This document shows, in pieces, positions 54,005-63,958 of a stretch of 64,000 nt of DNA. Both the position numbers and the translations under genes were made by a program. Numbering within the stretch: position 1 is the stretch's first letter; every line of letters begins with the position of its first letter. Origin of the DNA: an uncultured Lachnospiraceae bacterium (GTDB lineage Bacteria > Bacillota > Clostridia > Lachnospirales > Lachnospiraceae); the NCBI GenBank assembly GCA_902761585.1, contig CACWKX010000003.1:81389-145388 (forward strand), given 5' to 3'. The notes under the pieces are model-generated. The model worked only from the letters and a program-made list of their open reading frames with translations, did no database searches and was not told where the DNA came from.

Positions 54005-55519
54005 ATGGCATTAAAACCTGAAGAAATCAGTCAGATCATAAAAAGCCAGATCAAGCATTATTCCGCTGCCATCGAGCAGGCCGAGACCGGAACGGTCATC
54101 ATGGTTGGCGATGACATCGCCCGTGTCAGCGGGATGGAGAAGTGCATGGCCGGGGAGCTCGTCGAGTTCTCGAACGGCACCTACGGCATGGCACTGAATC
54201 TGGAAGAAAACAGCATCTCTGTTGTCCTCCTTGGATCTGATATTGGAATTAAGGAGGGAGACACGGTCAAGCGTACCGGTCGTGTCGTGTCAGTCCCGGT
54301 CGGGGAGGCGATGCTCGGACGTGTGGTCAATGCGCTCGGACAGCCGATCGACGGCAAGGGAGACATCAAGGCCGTGCGCTACGACCCGATTGAACACACG
54401 GCGCCCGGCATCATCGAGAGACAGCCGGTCAAGCAGCCGCTTCAGACCGGTATCAAGGCAATCGACTCCATGATTCCGATTGGGAGGGGTCAGCGTGAGC
54501 TGATCATCGGAGACAGACAGACCGGTAAGACCGTCATCGCGACAGACACGATCATCAACCAGAAGGGTAAGGACGTGATCTGCATCTACGTGGCGATCGG
54601 CCAGAAGAATTCAACCGTCGCAAACCTGGTCGCGCAGCTGCAGGCAGCCGGTGCAATGGAGTACACGATTGTCGTCGCGGCGACCGCATCGGAAGCGGCA
54701 CCGCTTCAGTACATCGCTCCATATGCAGGGTGTACGATTGGCGAGTATTTCATGAACCAGGGCAAGGACGCGCTCATCGTCTACGATGACCTTTCCAAGC
54801 ACGCGGTCGCTTACCGTGAGATGTCGCTTCTGATCCGCAGACCGCCGGGACGTGAGGCATACCCGGGCGATGTCTTCTATCTGCACTCGCGTCTGCTCGA
54901 GAGGGCGGCAAAGCTCTCTGACGAGAAGGGCGGCGGGTCTCTGACCGCACTGCCGATCATCGAGACACAGGCAGGCGATGTGTCCGCGTACATTCCGACC
55001 AACGTCATATCCATCACGGATGGACAGATCTTCCTTGAGACAGAGCTCTTCCATGAAGGCATCCGGCCGGCTGTCAACCCGGGTATCTCGGTCAGCCGTG
55101 TCGGCGGCAATGCGCAGATCAAGGCGATGAAGAAGGTCGCCGGGACTCTGAAACTGATCTATTCCCAGTACAGAGAGCTGGCTTCATTTGCGCAGTTTGG
55201 ATCGGACCTTGATGAGGATACCAAAGCCAGACTGGACAAAGGAGCACGGATTGTCGAGGTTCTCAAGCAGAACAAAGGGACGCCGGTGCCGGTCGAGAAG
55301 CAGATTGCTATCCTGTACGCGGTCAGCAACGACTACCTGAAGGATGTTGCTGTTGACAAGGTTCAGGCTTATGAAGAAGGACTGTTCGTGTTCCTGGATT
55401 CCGATTCAGAGGCGAAGACGCTGATGGAGAAGATCGCGTCGACGGGCGCCTGGGATCAGACGGTCGAGGACAGCCTGAAGAATACGCTGACAAAATATGC
55501 AGGCCGCTTCAGAGGCTGA
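54005..55519 (+). CDS. atpA: F1 ATP synthase subunit alpha
   Basis: The 504-residue protein has the P-loop GDRQTGKT at residues 169-176, [20 protein letters not shown], and the C-terminal signature [14 protein letters not shown]. It forms the non-catalytic nucleotide sites and supplies the Arg finger to beta. GAGGAAATGAG precedes ATG 54005. Length is normal. Confidence 0.98.
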   Translation: MALKPEEISQIIKSQIKHYSAAIEQAETGTVIMVGDDIARVSGMEKCMAGELVEFSNGTYGMALNLEENSISVVLLGSDIGIKEGDTVKRTGRVVSVPVGEAMLGRVVNALGQPIDGKGDIKAVRYDPIEHTAPGIIERQPVKQPLQTGIKAIDSMIPIGRGQRELIIGDRQTGKTVIATDTIINQKGKDVICIYVAIGQKNSTVANLVAQLQAAGAMEYTIVVAATASEAAPLQYIAPYAGCTIGEYFMNQGKDALIVYDDLSKHAVAYREMSLLIRRPPGREAYPGDVFYLHSRLLERAAKLSDEKGGGSLTALPIIETQAGDVSAYIPTNVISITDGQIFLETELFHEGIRPAVNPGISVSRVGGNAQIKAMKKVAGTLKLIYSQYRELASFAQFGSDLDEDTKARLDKGARIVEVLKQNKGTPVPVEKQIAILYAVSNDYLKDVAVDKVQAYEEGLFVFLDSDSEAKTLMEKIASTGAWDQTVEDSLKNTLTKYAGRFRG

Positions 55520-55541
55520 CGGAAGGAAGGAGGTGTAAATC

Positions 55542-56387
55542 ATGGCTTCGATGAAGGATATCAAGCTGCGCATCAAGAGTGTGCAGAGCACCATGCAGAT
55601 AACCAGAGCCATGAAACTGGTTGCTTCCTCCAGACTCCGCCGGGCACAGCAGCGCGTGACAGAAAGCCGCCCGTATCACGAGACGCTCAGCGCCACGCTC
55701 AGCGACATTGCGAATTCCAACTCCGATTTTACCTCGATGTACATGCAGAAGCGAGAGATCAAAAAGAAGCTCTACATCGTCTTCGCGGGAGACCGGGGGC
55801 TTGCCGGCGGCTATAACAGCAACATGTTCCGGATGATTGAGGCCGAGACGAAAGGGGAAAGCTGCTGTTTTCTCCCGGTCGGCAAGAAGGCGCTCGAGTA
55901 TTTCACAAAGCGCGGCAGGGAAGTGGTCACAGATGCATTTCCGCTGGTCGGGGAGATCTCCGTCAGTGACTGCTTTGAGATGGCCAGGATTGTCTGTAAG
56001 GGCTATGTGAATGGCGACTATGATGAAATTCACGTGGCTGGCACCGTCTTCAAGTCGGTGATGTCGCAGATTCCAGTGACGACTCAACTTCTGCCCTTTA
56101 CGCCGAAGCAGGTGGAAGGACACCGTGAGGTGATCCTGTATGAGCCGGGCAGCGCAGAGACATTCAACGCAATCATTCCGGAGTACATCGCGGGCATGAT
56201 CTACAGTGTCATGTGCGAGAGCTCCGCCTCTGAGCAGGGCGCGCGCCGCATGGCGATGGAAAATGCGACCAACAATGCGTCCGACATGCTCGATACGCTC
56301 AGTCTTCACTACAATCGTGCACGCCAGGCTGCAATCACGCAGGAGATCACGGAGATTGTGTCAGGAGCTGCCGGCTCGGAGGGCTGA
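55542..56387 (+). CDS. atpG: F1 ATP synthase subunit gamma
   Basis: The 281-residue protein starts MASMKDIKLRIKSVQSTMQI and TRAMKLVASSRLRRAQ, with GDRGLAGGYNSNMFR, and ends with the paired helix NNASDMLDTLSLHYNRARQA followed by AITQEITEIVSGA. It is the central rotor shaft of F1. AAGGAGGTG precedes ATG 55542. Confidence 0.97.
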   Translation: MASMKDIKLRIKSVQSTMQITRAMKLVASSRLRRAQQRVTESRPYHETLSATLSDIANSNSDFTSMYMQKREIKKKLYIVFAGDRGLAGGYNSNMFRMIEAETKGESCCFLPVGKKALEYFTKRGREVVTDAFPLVGEISVSDCFEMARIVCKGYVNGDYDEIHVAGTVFKSVMSQIPVTTQLLPFTPKQVEGHREVILYEPGSAETFNAIIPEYIAGMIYSVMCESSASEQGARRMAMENATNNASDMLDTLSLHYNRARQAAITQEITEIVSGAAGSEG

Positions 56388-56420
56388 TCCGGAGACGGAA
56401 GCTTCAGTCACCGTTTATAG

Positions 56421-57836
<1,416 letters not shown>

Positions 57837-57850
57837 GGAAGGAGGCGCTC

Positions 57851-58261
57851 ATGGCAACTCCATTTCATCTGCAGATTGTCACGCCGGATGGCTCAGAGTT
57901 TGACGGACAGGCGGTCCGCATCATCGTCAGAACGATTGCCGGGGATGTCTGCGTCATGGCAAGACATACCAACTACTGCACAGCGCTCGGAATGGGCGAG
58001 GCGAAGGTCACCATGGAGGACGGCTCGGTCAGAACCGCCGCCTGCATGGGCGGTATGCTGAATGTCATGGACGGGAAGGTCCGCGTGATCGCGACCACCT
58101 GGGAGTGGAAGGATCAGATTGATTTTGCCCGCGCCCAGAAGGCGAAAGAGGCAGCGGAAAAGCGTCTCGCAGAGAAGAATAAGCTCAGTGACAAGGAGAT
58201 CGCGCTGGCGGAGGCCAAGCTCAAGAGAGCGCTGGTCCGCTCGAACGTCGCAAGCCGCTGA
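57851..58261 (+). CDS. atpC: F1 ATP synthase subunit epsilon
   Basis: ATG 57851 follows GGAAGGAGG. The 136-residue protein has the N-terminal beta barrel (FHLQIVTPDGSEFDGQAVRI, MARHTNYCTALGMG, ACMGGMLNVMDGKVRVIATT) and a C-terminal helical hairpin. It regulates and connects the rotor. It is the last gene of the operon. Confidence 0.94.
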   Translation: MATPFHLQIVTPDGSEFDGQAVRIIVRTIAGDVCVMARHTNYCTALGMGEAKVTMEDGSVRTAACMGGMLNVMDGKVRVIATTWEWKDQIDFARAQKAKEAAEKRLAEKNKLSDKEIALAEAKLKRALVRSNVASR

Positions 58262-58300
58262 CAGCAAAATGCGCCGGGGATACAAGGCCCAGGGGCATGC

Positions 58301-58365
58301 AGGCAGTCAATAATGCCTTATTAATGCTACATGTAATTGCTGACGACGCTCAATGCTGACTGCCT
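58301..58365 (+). other. Long-range inverted repeat after atpC
   Basis: AGGCAGTCA (58301-58309) pairs perfectly with TGACTGCCT (58357-58365), enclosing 47 AT-rich bases with repeated ATTGCTGAC/AATGCTGAC. It could stabilise the atp mRNA 3' end before the true terminator. Confidence 0.45.
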
Positions 58366-58407
58366 TTGATGATCAATAAAAAGAAATCCCGATCGTCCAA
58401 AATAAGC

Positions 58408-58463
58408 AAAAGAGGAGACTGCTCAGACTGGTAGAAACCAGGAAGGGCTGTCTCCTCTTTTTC
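58408..58463 (+). terminator. Intrinsic terminator of the atp operon
   Basis: AAAGAGGAGAC pairs with GTCTCCTCTTT, enclosing a smaller CTGGT-AGAA-ACCAG hairpin, followed by a T-run. Confidence 0.9.
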
Positions 58464-58485
58464 TTCTGGACTTCCGAAGAAACTT

Positions 58486-58689
58486 ATGCTGAAGAAGGGG
58501 ATGAAAGTCCAGCTGAAACCTGCCGTTCAGCCAATCACTTGTGTCGCGAAAGTCAGATATAAATCTTCCAATGGAAAAGCTGTGAAGGTCAGCGGGAAGC
58601 GCTATGTCACAGCAAAGAAGAAAGGCAAGTCAACAATTACGGTACAGTGCGGGAGAAAGAAGGCGAAGATCAAGGTTACCGTTCAATAA
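58486..58689 (+). pseudogene. Orphan Ig-like (Big_2-type) domain fragment
   Basis: A 67-codon frame encodes a single basic Ig-like domain (LKKGMKVQLKPAVQP; VTAKKKGKSTITV; RKKAKIKVTV) of the type found in tandem on Clostridia surface proteins. It lacks a signal peptide, anchor and a ribosome site, and the frame stays open upstream to a stop at 58432, through the atp terminator. I read it as a leftover of a larger surface-protein gene, although expression as a small protein cannot be excluded. Confidence 0.55.
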
Positions 58690-58710
58690 ACAGACATTTC
58701 CATAGAGTAT

Positions 58711-58770
58711 TACAACAAGGGGGTATCTATGACTGATTGGAAGACCGGTCATAGATACCCCCTTGTTGTA
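58711..58770. repeat. 60-bp palindrome with 23-bp perfect arms
   Basis: Bases 58711-58733 are the exact reverse complement of 58748-58770, around a 14-base centre. Each arm contains ATACCCCC, a core also present in the IS end at 63902. No T-run follows. It may be a small mobile-element trace or a very strong hairpin. Confidence 0.8.
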
Positions 58771-58936
58771 TCCGGCACGATACGATATGTAGCTTTTTTC
58801 TGATTTAGGCAAATATATGTCTGAAAGTGAATAGTGAAGAGAAACCGCACAGGAGAATGCATCCGTGGTATGATGGGGCTGCAAGTCAGGAATACAACGT
58901 GATGCAGATGGAGAGAAAAAGGTATGGAGGGGCACG

Positions 58937-60448
58937 ATGCACCGTTTCAGCGAGGCATTTGATTATTACCTGAAGCAGAAAAAGACGGGAATTGCGCTGA
59001 TCAGTAAAGCAAGCGGGATTGAACGCTCGACGCTGTACCAGTACCTGCGCGGGAAACGAATTCCGCCGGATCAGGAGCGGGTGAAGCTGATTGCCGGTTG
59101 TCTTCGGCTCAATCATGCCGAGACGGAGAAGTTTCTGGATGCGTACATGGTGTCAAAGATCGGAGAATACACCTATACGTCCAGAAAACAGCTGGGGCAT
59201 ATGTTTGCGATGCTGATGGATCTGGACAGGCAGAGCAGACAGCATACGGAGCACACAGATCGCGCTGACTCTGCAATGGAGGAAGCCACCGATGCGGAAG
59301 CAGCAGGAGCACCTGAAATCGGGATATGCGAAGGAGCCTGGAAGATCAGTGGCAAAAGGCAGATTGTCAGGCAGATGCGGAAACTTCTCGATGATCAGAG
59401 CGGAGAGTTTCCTCTTTATATTGCTGCACCTGTGATCTCGGATGAGCTCTTTGGCCTTGTCAACGAAGCGTTCCGGAAAAAACCAGCCAGCCATATCCGG
59501 CATCTGGTTATGTTAAACAATGTGGATCAGATCATGGCGGATGATGCGATCTACAATCTCAGTTTTCTGCGTCAGATGATTCCCTTTCTCGTTTCAGAAC
59601 AGGATTATATCTGCTTCTATCTGTATGGTGATGTCCAGACGGCCGGAGAGGAGATGCGCATACAACCCAACTATCTGGTCAGCGGGCATTCTGTGCTGCT
59701 CTTCGGTGAGGATCTGCGGGATGGGCTTCTGATGACGGAGCACCATGTGGTGGAATATTACCGGAATCTGTTTGAGATGGCATGTTCGGAAGCTGTGCAG
59801 TTCAACCAGACCAATGCACTTCAGGATGTCGTTGGGCATTATATGGAAAATTGGGAACAGAAGTACGCGAGGGCAGACGTTGTGTATACGTTCGATACGG
59901 GGATCTGTGTGACGATGGTTCTGGACCCGGACGAAGACGGTGCGCTTATCAGTGGAATTGAACAGACAAGCGGACTGTCGGAGGAACTGCTTGGGGCATT
60001 ACACAAGTATATCGAATACGTAAGAGCCTTCAAGACCATACAGACTCATGTCAGGGTGTTGTTTACCAGGAAGGGAATCGATTATTTCTGTGAAAGTGGA
60101 CATCTGACAGAAGTGTTTGAAGAGAATCAGTTCCCGCTTCCTGCTGAGATTCGGGTGTTGTTCCTGAAGCGATGGAGAGTGCTTGTGCTCAATGGGCAGG
60201 CCAGAATGCTGAACAACGAAGAGACGGTCGGTCGTTTCAATCTCTCATTACTTGCGACCAGACTGAGCCTAAGCCTGGACAAGCCCCTTCCATCCGGAAA
60301 AAGACTTGTCTCCGAGATCGGGGAGAGCAGTATTGTAAGCAATGTCTTCGAATTCATGGAAGATACTTTTTTACATAAAACGGTAGAGCCGGAAAAGGCA
60401 GCCGCTTTTCTGGAGGAAAAAATGCGGAAGTTGTCCTCAGAAGATTGA
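58937..60448 (+). CDS. HTH-domain protein of unknown function
   Basis: ATG 58937 follows GGAGGGG. The 503-residue protein has a Cro/XRE-like helix-turn-helix at the N-terminus (LISKASGIERSTLYQYLRG, then PPDQERVKLIAGCLRL). The remaining ~430 residues match no family I recognise; they are mixed helix/strand without membrane segments and end in a helical part (EPEKAAAFLEEKMRKLSSED). The size suggests a regulator with a large sensory or partner-binding domain. It precedes the dap operon, whose promoter lies 38 bases behind its stop, but no direct link to lysine synthesis is visible. Confidence 0.65.
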   Translation: MHRFSEAFDYYLKQKKTGIALISKASGIERSTLYQYLRGKRIPPDQERVKLIAGCLRLNHAETEKFLDAYMVSKIGEYTYTSRKQLGHMFAMLMDLDRQSRQHTEHTDRADSAMEEATDAEAAGAPEIGICEGAWKISGKRQIVRQMRKLLDDQSGEFPLYIAAPVISDELFGLVNEAFRKKPASHIRHLVMLNNVDQIMADDAIYNLSFLRQMIPFLVSEQDYICFYLYGDVQTAGEEMRIQPNYLVSGHSVLLFGEDLRDGLLMTEHHVVEYYRNLFEMACSEAVQFNQTNALQDVVGHYMENWEQKYARADVVYTFDTGICVTMVLDPDEDGALISGIEQTSGLSEELLGALHKYIEYVRAFKTIQTHVRVLFTRKGIDYFCESGHLTEVFEENQFPLPAEIRVLFLKRWRVLVLNGQARMLNNEETVGRFNLSLLATRLSLSLDKPLPSGKRLVSEIGESSIVSNVFEFMEDTFLHKTVEPEKAAAFLEEKMRKLSSED

Positions 60449-60485
60449 CGTATGATCTTATACAACTACGAAAATTTTCGTTCTG

Positions 60486-60514
60486 TTGACAGTGCAGGGG
60501 CGGAATGTTAATAT
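60486..60514 (+). promoter_or_regulatory. Promoter of the dapA-dapB-lysC region
   Basis: TTGACA at 60486-60491, 17-nt spacer, TAATAT at 60509-60514, with a short leader of about 60 bases. The leader holds a small hairpin GAGCAG/CTGCTC (60531-60553) followed by TTCTTTC. It is too short for a lysine riboswitch or T-box. Confidence 0.8.
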
Positions 60515-60580
60515 TTTGTAAATGGCCTGTGAGCAGCGCGGTGGCGTCTGCTCTTCTTTCATGTTGGAAGGAGGTTTACC

Positions 60581-61465
60581 ATGGCGATATTCAAGGGCGC
60601 CGGAGTGGCAATCGTCACACCGATGAATGACGATGAGACTGTCAACTATGACAAGCTGAATGAGCTGCTTGATGAACAGATTGCCGGCGGAACCGATGCG
60701 ATCGTGATCTGCGGAACGACCGGGGAGTCTGCCTGCCTGACGGTGGAAGAGCACCTGGCAACGATTAAAGAATGTGTGGAATATGTCGGGCACAGGGTGC
60801 CGGTCATTGCGGGCACAGGGTCCAACTGCACCCGCGATGCCATCGCGATGTCAAAGAAGGCGGAAGAGTACGGGGTTGACGGGCTTCTCTGCGTAACGCC
60901 CTACTATAATAAGGCGACTCAGAAGGGACTGATCGGATACTACACGGCCATCTCGGAGGCTGTGCACACGCCGATCATCATGTACAACGTGCCGAGCCGG
61001 ACAGGCTGCAACATTCAGCCGGAGACGGCGGCCTACCTTGCAAAGAACACAAAGAACGTCCGCGCTTTGAAGGCTGCATCCGGGAATCTGAGCCAGATCG
61101 CGAAGACAAAGTCGCTGGCAGGAGATGATCTGGATATCTATTCCGGGAATGATGACCAGATCGTGCCGATTCTGTCGCTGGGCGGACTGGGTGTCATCTC
61201 CGTTCTGTCGAATGTGGCCCCGGCGAAGGCGCATGCAATCTGCCAGAGCTGGTTTGACGGAGACGTGAAAAAGGCGGCGCAGCTTCAGCTCGAGGCAGTG
61301 GATCTGATTGATTCGCTTTTCTGCGAGGTGAATCCGATTCCGGTCAAGACGGCGCTGAACCTGATGGGTAAAAAGGTCGGACCGCTCCGTTCTCCGATGT
61401 GTGAGATGGAAGAGAAGAATGTGGAGCGCCTGAAAAAGTCCATGCAGGCGTACGGGATTCTGTAA
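60581..61465 (+). CDS. dapA: 4-hydroxy-tetrahydrodipicolinate synthase
   Basis: ATG 60581 follows AAGGAGG. The 294-residue aldolase-fold enzyme has VAIVTPMNDDETVNYDKL, ICGTTGESACLT, PYYNKATQKGLIGYY, MYNVPSRTGCN and the Schiff-base Lys in VRALKAASGN. It condenses pyruvate and aspartate semialdehyde in diaminopimelate/lysine synthesis. dapB and lysC follow. Behind the stop, a diverged copy of the last codons (QAYGI) is visible at 61504-61533. Confidence 0.96.
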   Translation: MAIFKGAGVAIVTPMNDDETVNYDKLNELLDEQIAGGTDAIVICGTTGESACLTVEEHLATIKECVEYVGHRVPVIAGTGSNCTRDAIAMSKKAEEYGVDGLLCVTPYYNKATQKGLIGYYTAISEAVHTPIIMYNVPSRTGCNIQPETAAYLAKNTKNVRALKAASGNLSQIAKTKSLAGDDLDIYSGNDDQIVPILSLGGLGVISVLSNVAPAKAHAICQSWFDGDVKKAAQLQLEAVDLIDSLFCEVNPIPVKTALNLMGKKVGPLRSPMCEMEEKNVERLKKSMQAYGIL

Positions 61466-61503
61466 GAAGCGGGGCAGACGATACGGCATACCGGCTGAAA
61501 TGA

Positions 61504-61533
61504 CTGAAAGCCGTGCAGGCGTATGGCATTCAG
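61504..61533 (+). repeat. Diverged copy of the dapA 3' end
   Basis: The sequence encodes LKAVQAYGIQ and aligns with the end of dapA, LKKSMQAYGIL (61430-61462), with a 3-base gap and mostly silent changes. It has no stop in the right place and lies in the dapA-dapB gap. Confidence 0.5.
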
Positions 61534-61564
61534 CAGATAGAGAAAGACGAGTGGTGGAAGAGAA

Positions 61565-62332
61565 ATGGTGAGGGTGATACTGAGCGGCGCGGATGGCCGC
61601 ATGGGACATGTGATTGCAGACCTTGCAGCGGCGGATGCGGATGTGGAGATTGCAGCCGGTGTTGATATTGCCGGAAAGGGCAGTGGCAGCTTCCCGGTTT
61701 ATAAAAGCTTCACGGAGCTTGAGGATAACCTTCAGGAGCATGCCGACGCAATCATCGATTTCAGTTCACCGAAGGCATTTGACGGGCTGATGGACTATGC
61801 GGTGAAGACAAAGACGCCGGCTGTGGTGTGCACGACAGGACTTTCCGATGAACAGATCAAAAGACTGAAGGAGGACAGCAAAAAGACGGCCGTTCTTCGC
61901 TCCGCCAATATGTCCGTCGGCATCAATCTCCTTCTGAAGATAGTGAAGGAAGCCGCAAAGACGCTGGCACCGGCTGGCTTCGATATCGAGATTGTTGAGG
62001 CTCACCACAATCAGAAGAAGGACGCGCCGTCCGGGACCGCGCTGGCGCTGGCGGACAGCATCAACGACGGACTGGAGGATGCCTATACATACACCTATGA
62101 CCGGTCGGACCGGCGCGAGAAGAGAGATCCGAAGGAGATCGGTATCTCCTCCGTCCGCGGCGGCACCATTCCGGGAATCCACAAGGTGATTTTCGCCGGA
62201 CAGGATGAGGTGATCGAATTCAACCACACGGCTTACTCGAGAAGCATATTCGGGAAGGGTGCCCTGGCGGCGGCAAAGTACCTGGCAGGAAAGCCAGCCG
62301 GCTTCTACAGCATGGCGGATGTAATAGGGTGA
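61565..62332 (+). CDS. dapB: 4-hydroxy-tetrahydrodipicolinate reductase
   Basis: The 255-residue enzyme has the NAD(P)-binding loop VILSGADGRMGHVI, VVCTTGLSDEQI, the catalytic EAHHNQKKDAPSGTAL and RGGTIPGIHKVIFAG with the dipicolinate-binding residues. It reduces the DapA product. Start ATG 61565 follows GGAAGAG. A diverged copy of its final 13 codons lies 32 bases behind its stop. Confidence 0.95.
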   Translation: MVRVILSGADGRMGHVIADLAAADADVEIAAGVDIAGKGSGSFPVYKSFTELEDNLQEHADAIIDFSSPKAFDGLMDYAVKTKTPAVVCTTGLSDEQIKRLKEDSKKTAVLRSANMSVGINLLLKIVKEAAKTLAPAGFDIEIVEAHHNQKKDAPSGTALALADSINDGLEDAYTYTYDRSDRREKRDPKEIGISSVRGGTIPGIHKVIFAGQDEVIEFNHTAYSRSIFGKGALAAAKYLAGKPAGFYSMADVIG

Positions 62333-62364
62333 GAGGCTGCCGGCCGCTGGCTGCAGGGATTCCT

Positions 62365-62406
62365 ATGCCGGCCGGGTTTTGCGACATAGCAGATGTGATC
62401 GGATGA
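62365..62406 (+). pseudogene. Remnant of a second dapB 3' end
   Basis: The sequence encodes MPAGFCDIADVIG followed by a stop, matching the dapB end KPAGFYSMADVIG plus stop. Changes are concentrated in third codon positions (gcg/gca, gta/gtg, ata/atc, ggg/gga), as expected from a homologous gene that once evolved under selection. Nothing of the rest of dapB is attached. Confidence 0.75.
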
Positions 62407-62523
62407 GACTGTCGGAAAGCTGGGAACAGGGCTGTATTTCCCGGCAAGGCTCTCCATCGCTGCAGACACGATCAGATAAAAATACACACTTACAGGGGTA
62501 GCAGAAAACAGGGGATAAAGTTT

Positions 62524-63861
62524 ATGCTGAAGGTTGCAAAGTTCGGCGGAAGTTCGCTCGCAAGTTCCGGGCAGATGGCGAAAGTCGGGGAGATTGTGAA
62601 GGCTGACAGGTTCAGAAGGTATATCATTCCTTCCGCGCCAGGCAGACGTTTCTCGGATGATACGAAGGTCACAGATCTGCTCTACAAGTGCTATGATGCT
62701 GCGGCGGCAGGTGAGGACATCGACGGAAGACTGGACGAGATCAAAGGAAGATACCGGGAGATTGCGGAAGGTCTTCATGTGAAGAAGGTGGACCTCGACG
62801 CGGAGTTTGCGCTGATCGGAGATTATTTCAGACGGCAGGCAGGACGCGACTATGCGGCCTCCCGCGGAGAGTATCTGAACGGCAAGCTGCTTGCCGCCTA
62901 TCTCGGCTTCCGTTTTATCGATGCGGCCGAAGTGATCCTGTTCGACGCACATGGGAACTTTGACGAGGAACGGACGAATGAGGTCTGCAGAGAACGCCTG
63001 AAGAACGTCGAGTATGCTGTCATTCCGGGCTTCTACGGCGCGATGCCGGATGGCAGCATCAAGACCTTCTCGAGAGGCGGCTCCGATATCACGGGTTCCA
63101 TTGTCTCCCGTGCGGTTCATGCGAATGTCTATGAGAACTGGACGGATGTCTCAGGCTGCCTGGTCGCGGATCCGCACATCGTGGAGAATCCGGAGACCAT
63201 CCAGACGATCACCTACAGGGAGCTGAGAGAGCTTTCCTACATGGGCGCCTCCGTGCTGCATGAGGATGCGATCTTCCCGGTGCGGGCAGAGGGAATTCCG
63301 ATCAACATCCGGAATACAAATCGGCCGAAGGACGAGGGCACGCTGATTGTCGAGTCGACGGTCAAGAGCCCGGCACATGTCATCACAGGTGTTGCCGGCA
63401 GGAAGGGCTTCTGCAGCGTCAACATTGACAAGGCGATGATGAACGCCGAGATCGGTTTCGGGCGCAAGGTCCTGCAGGTTTTTGAGGAAAATGGAATTTC
63501 ATTTGAACACACGCCTTCGGGGATCGACACCTTCTCCGTCATCGTTCATCAGAGTGAGTTTGCGGACAAGGAGCAGGATGTGCTGGCGGGGCTTCACCGC
63601 GCGGTGAATCCGGACCGGATCTATCTGGAGTCGGATCTGGCACTTGTGGCGATCGTCGGGCGCGGAATGGTCAATTCAACCGGAACTGCCGGGCGGCTGT
63701 TCAATGCACTCGCAGGCGCCGGTGTGAACATCAAGATGATTGATCAGGGCTCAAGTGAGCTCAACATCATCGTCGGCGTCCGGGATGAGGACTTTGAGAC
63801 GACGATCCAGGCAATCTATGAGGAGTTTGTCGGAAAAGAGAAAAGACAGGCTTCCAGATAA
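62524..63861 (+). CDS. lysC: Aspartate kinase
   Basis: The 445-residue protein starts MLKVAKFGGSSLASSGQMAK, the kinase KFGGSS motif, and has PGFYGAMPDGSIKTFSRGGS (substrate loop, containing the G-RGGSD-like site), NWTDVSGCLVADP, and two C-terminal ACT domains (GVAGRKGFCSVNIDKAMM; LVAIVGRGMVNSTGTAGRLF). It phosphorylates aspartate, the first step of the lysine/threonine/methionine pathways; the ACT pair implies feedback by an amino acid, probably lysine. With dapA and dapB it forms a lysine/diaminopimelate cluster. Confidence 0.95.
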   Translation: MLKVAKFGGSSLASSGQMAKVGEIVKADRFRRYIIPSAPGRRFSDDTKVTDLLYKCYDAAAAGEDIDGRLDEIKGRYREIAEGLHVKKVDLDAEFALIGDYFRRQAGRDYAASRGEYLNGKLLAAYLGFRFIDAAEVILFDAHGNFDEERTNEVCRERLKNVEYAVIPGFYGAMPDGSIKTFSRGGSDITGSIVSRAVHANVYENWTDVSGCLVADPHIVENPETIQTITYRELRELSYMGASVLHEDAIFPVRAEGIPINIRNTNRPKDEGTLIVESTVKSPAHVITGVAGRKGFCSVNIDKAMMNAEIGFGRKVLQVFEENGISFEHTPSGIDTFSVIVHQSEFADKEQDVLAGLHRAVNPDRIYLESDLALVAIVGRGMVNSTGTAGRLFNALAGAGVNIKMIDQGSSELNIIVGVRDEDFETTIQAIYEEFVGKEKRQASR

Positions 63862-63909
63862 AACAAATATGAGACGCTGAACAAACAGCCCCGGGGACCC
63901 TTGATATGC

Positions 63910-63953
63910 TACCCCCAAGTAGGACAATGAAATATAAAACCTACTTGGGGGTA
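63910..63953 (+). other. 14-bp hairpin inside the IS end covering the transposase ribosome site
   Basis: TACCCCCAAGTAGG (63910-63923) pairs perfectly with CCTACTTGGGGGTA (63940-63953) around 16 AT-rich bases. The right arm contains the G-rich sequence that is the only candidate ribosome site for ATG 63959. Confidence 0.8.
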
Positions 63954-63958
63954 TTTCT

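Noticed and set aside
60515..60580. Lysine riboswitch or T-box in the dapA leader
   Set aside because: The leader is only about 65 bases, and no T-box sequence or lysine-aptamer elements are seen; only a small hairpin remains.
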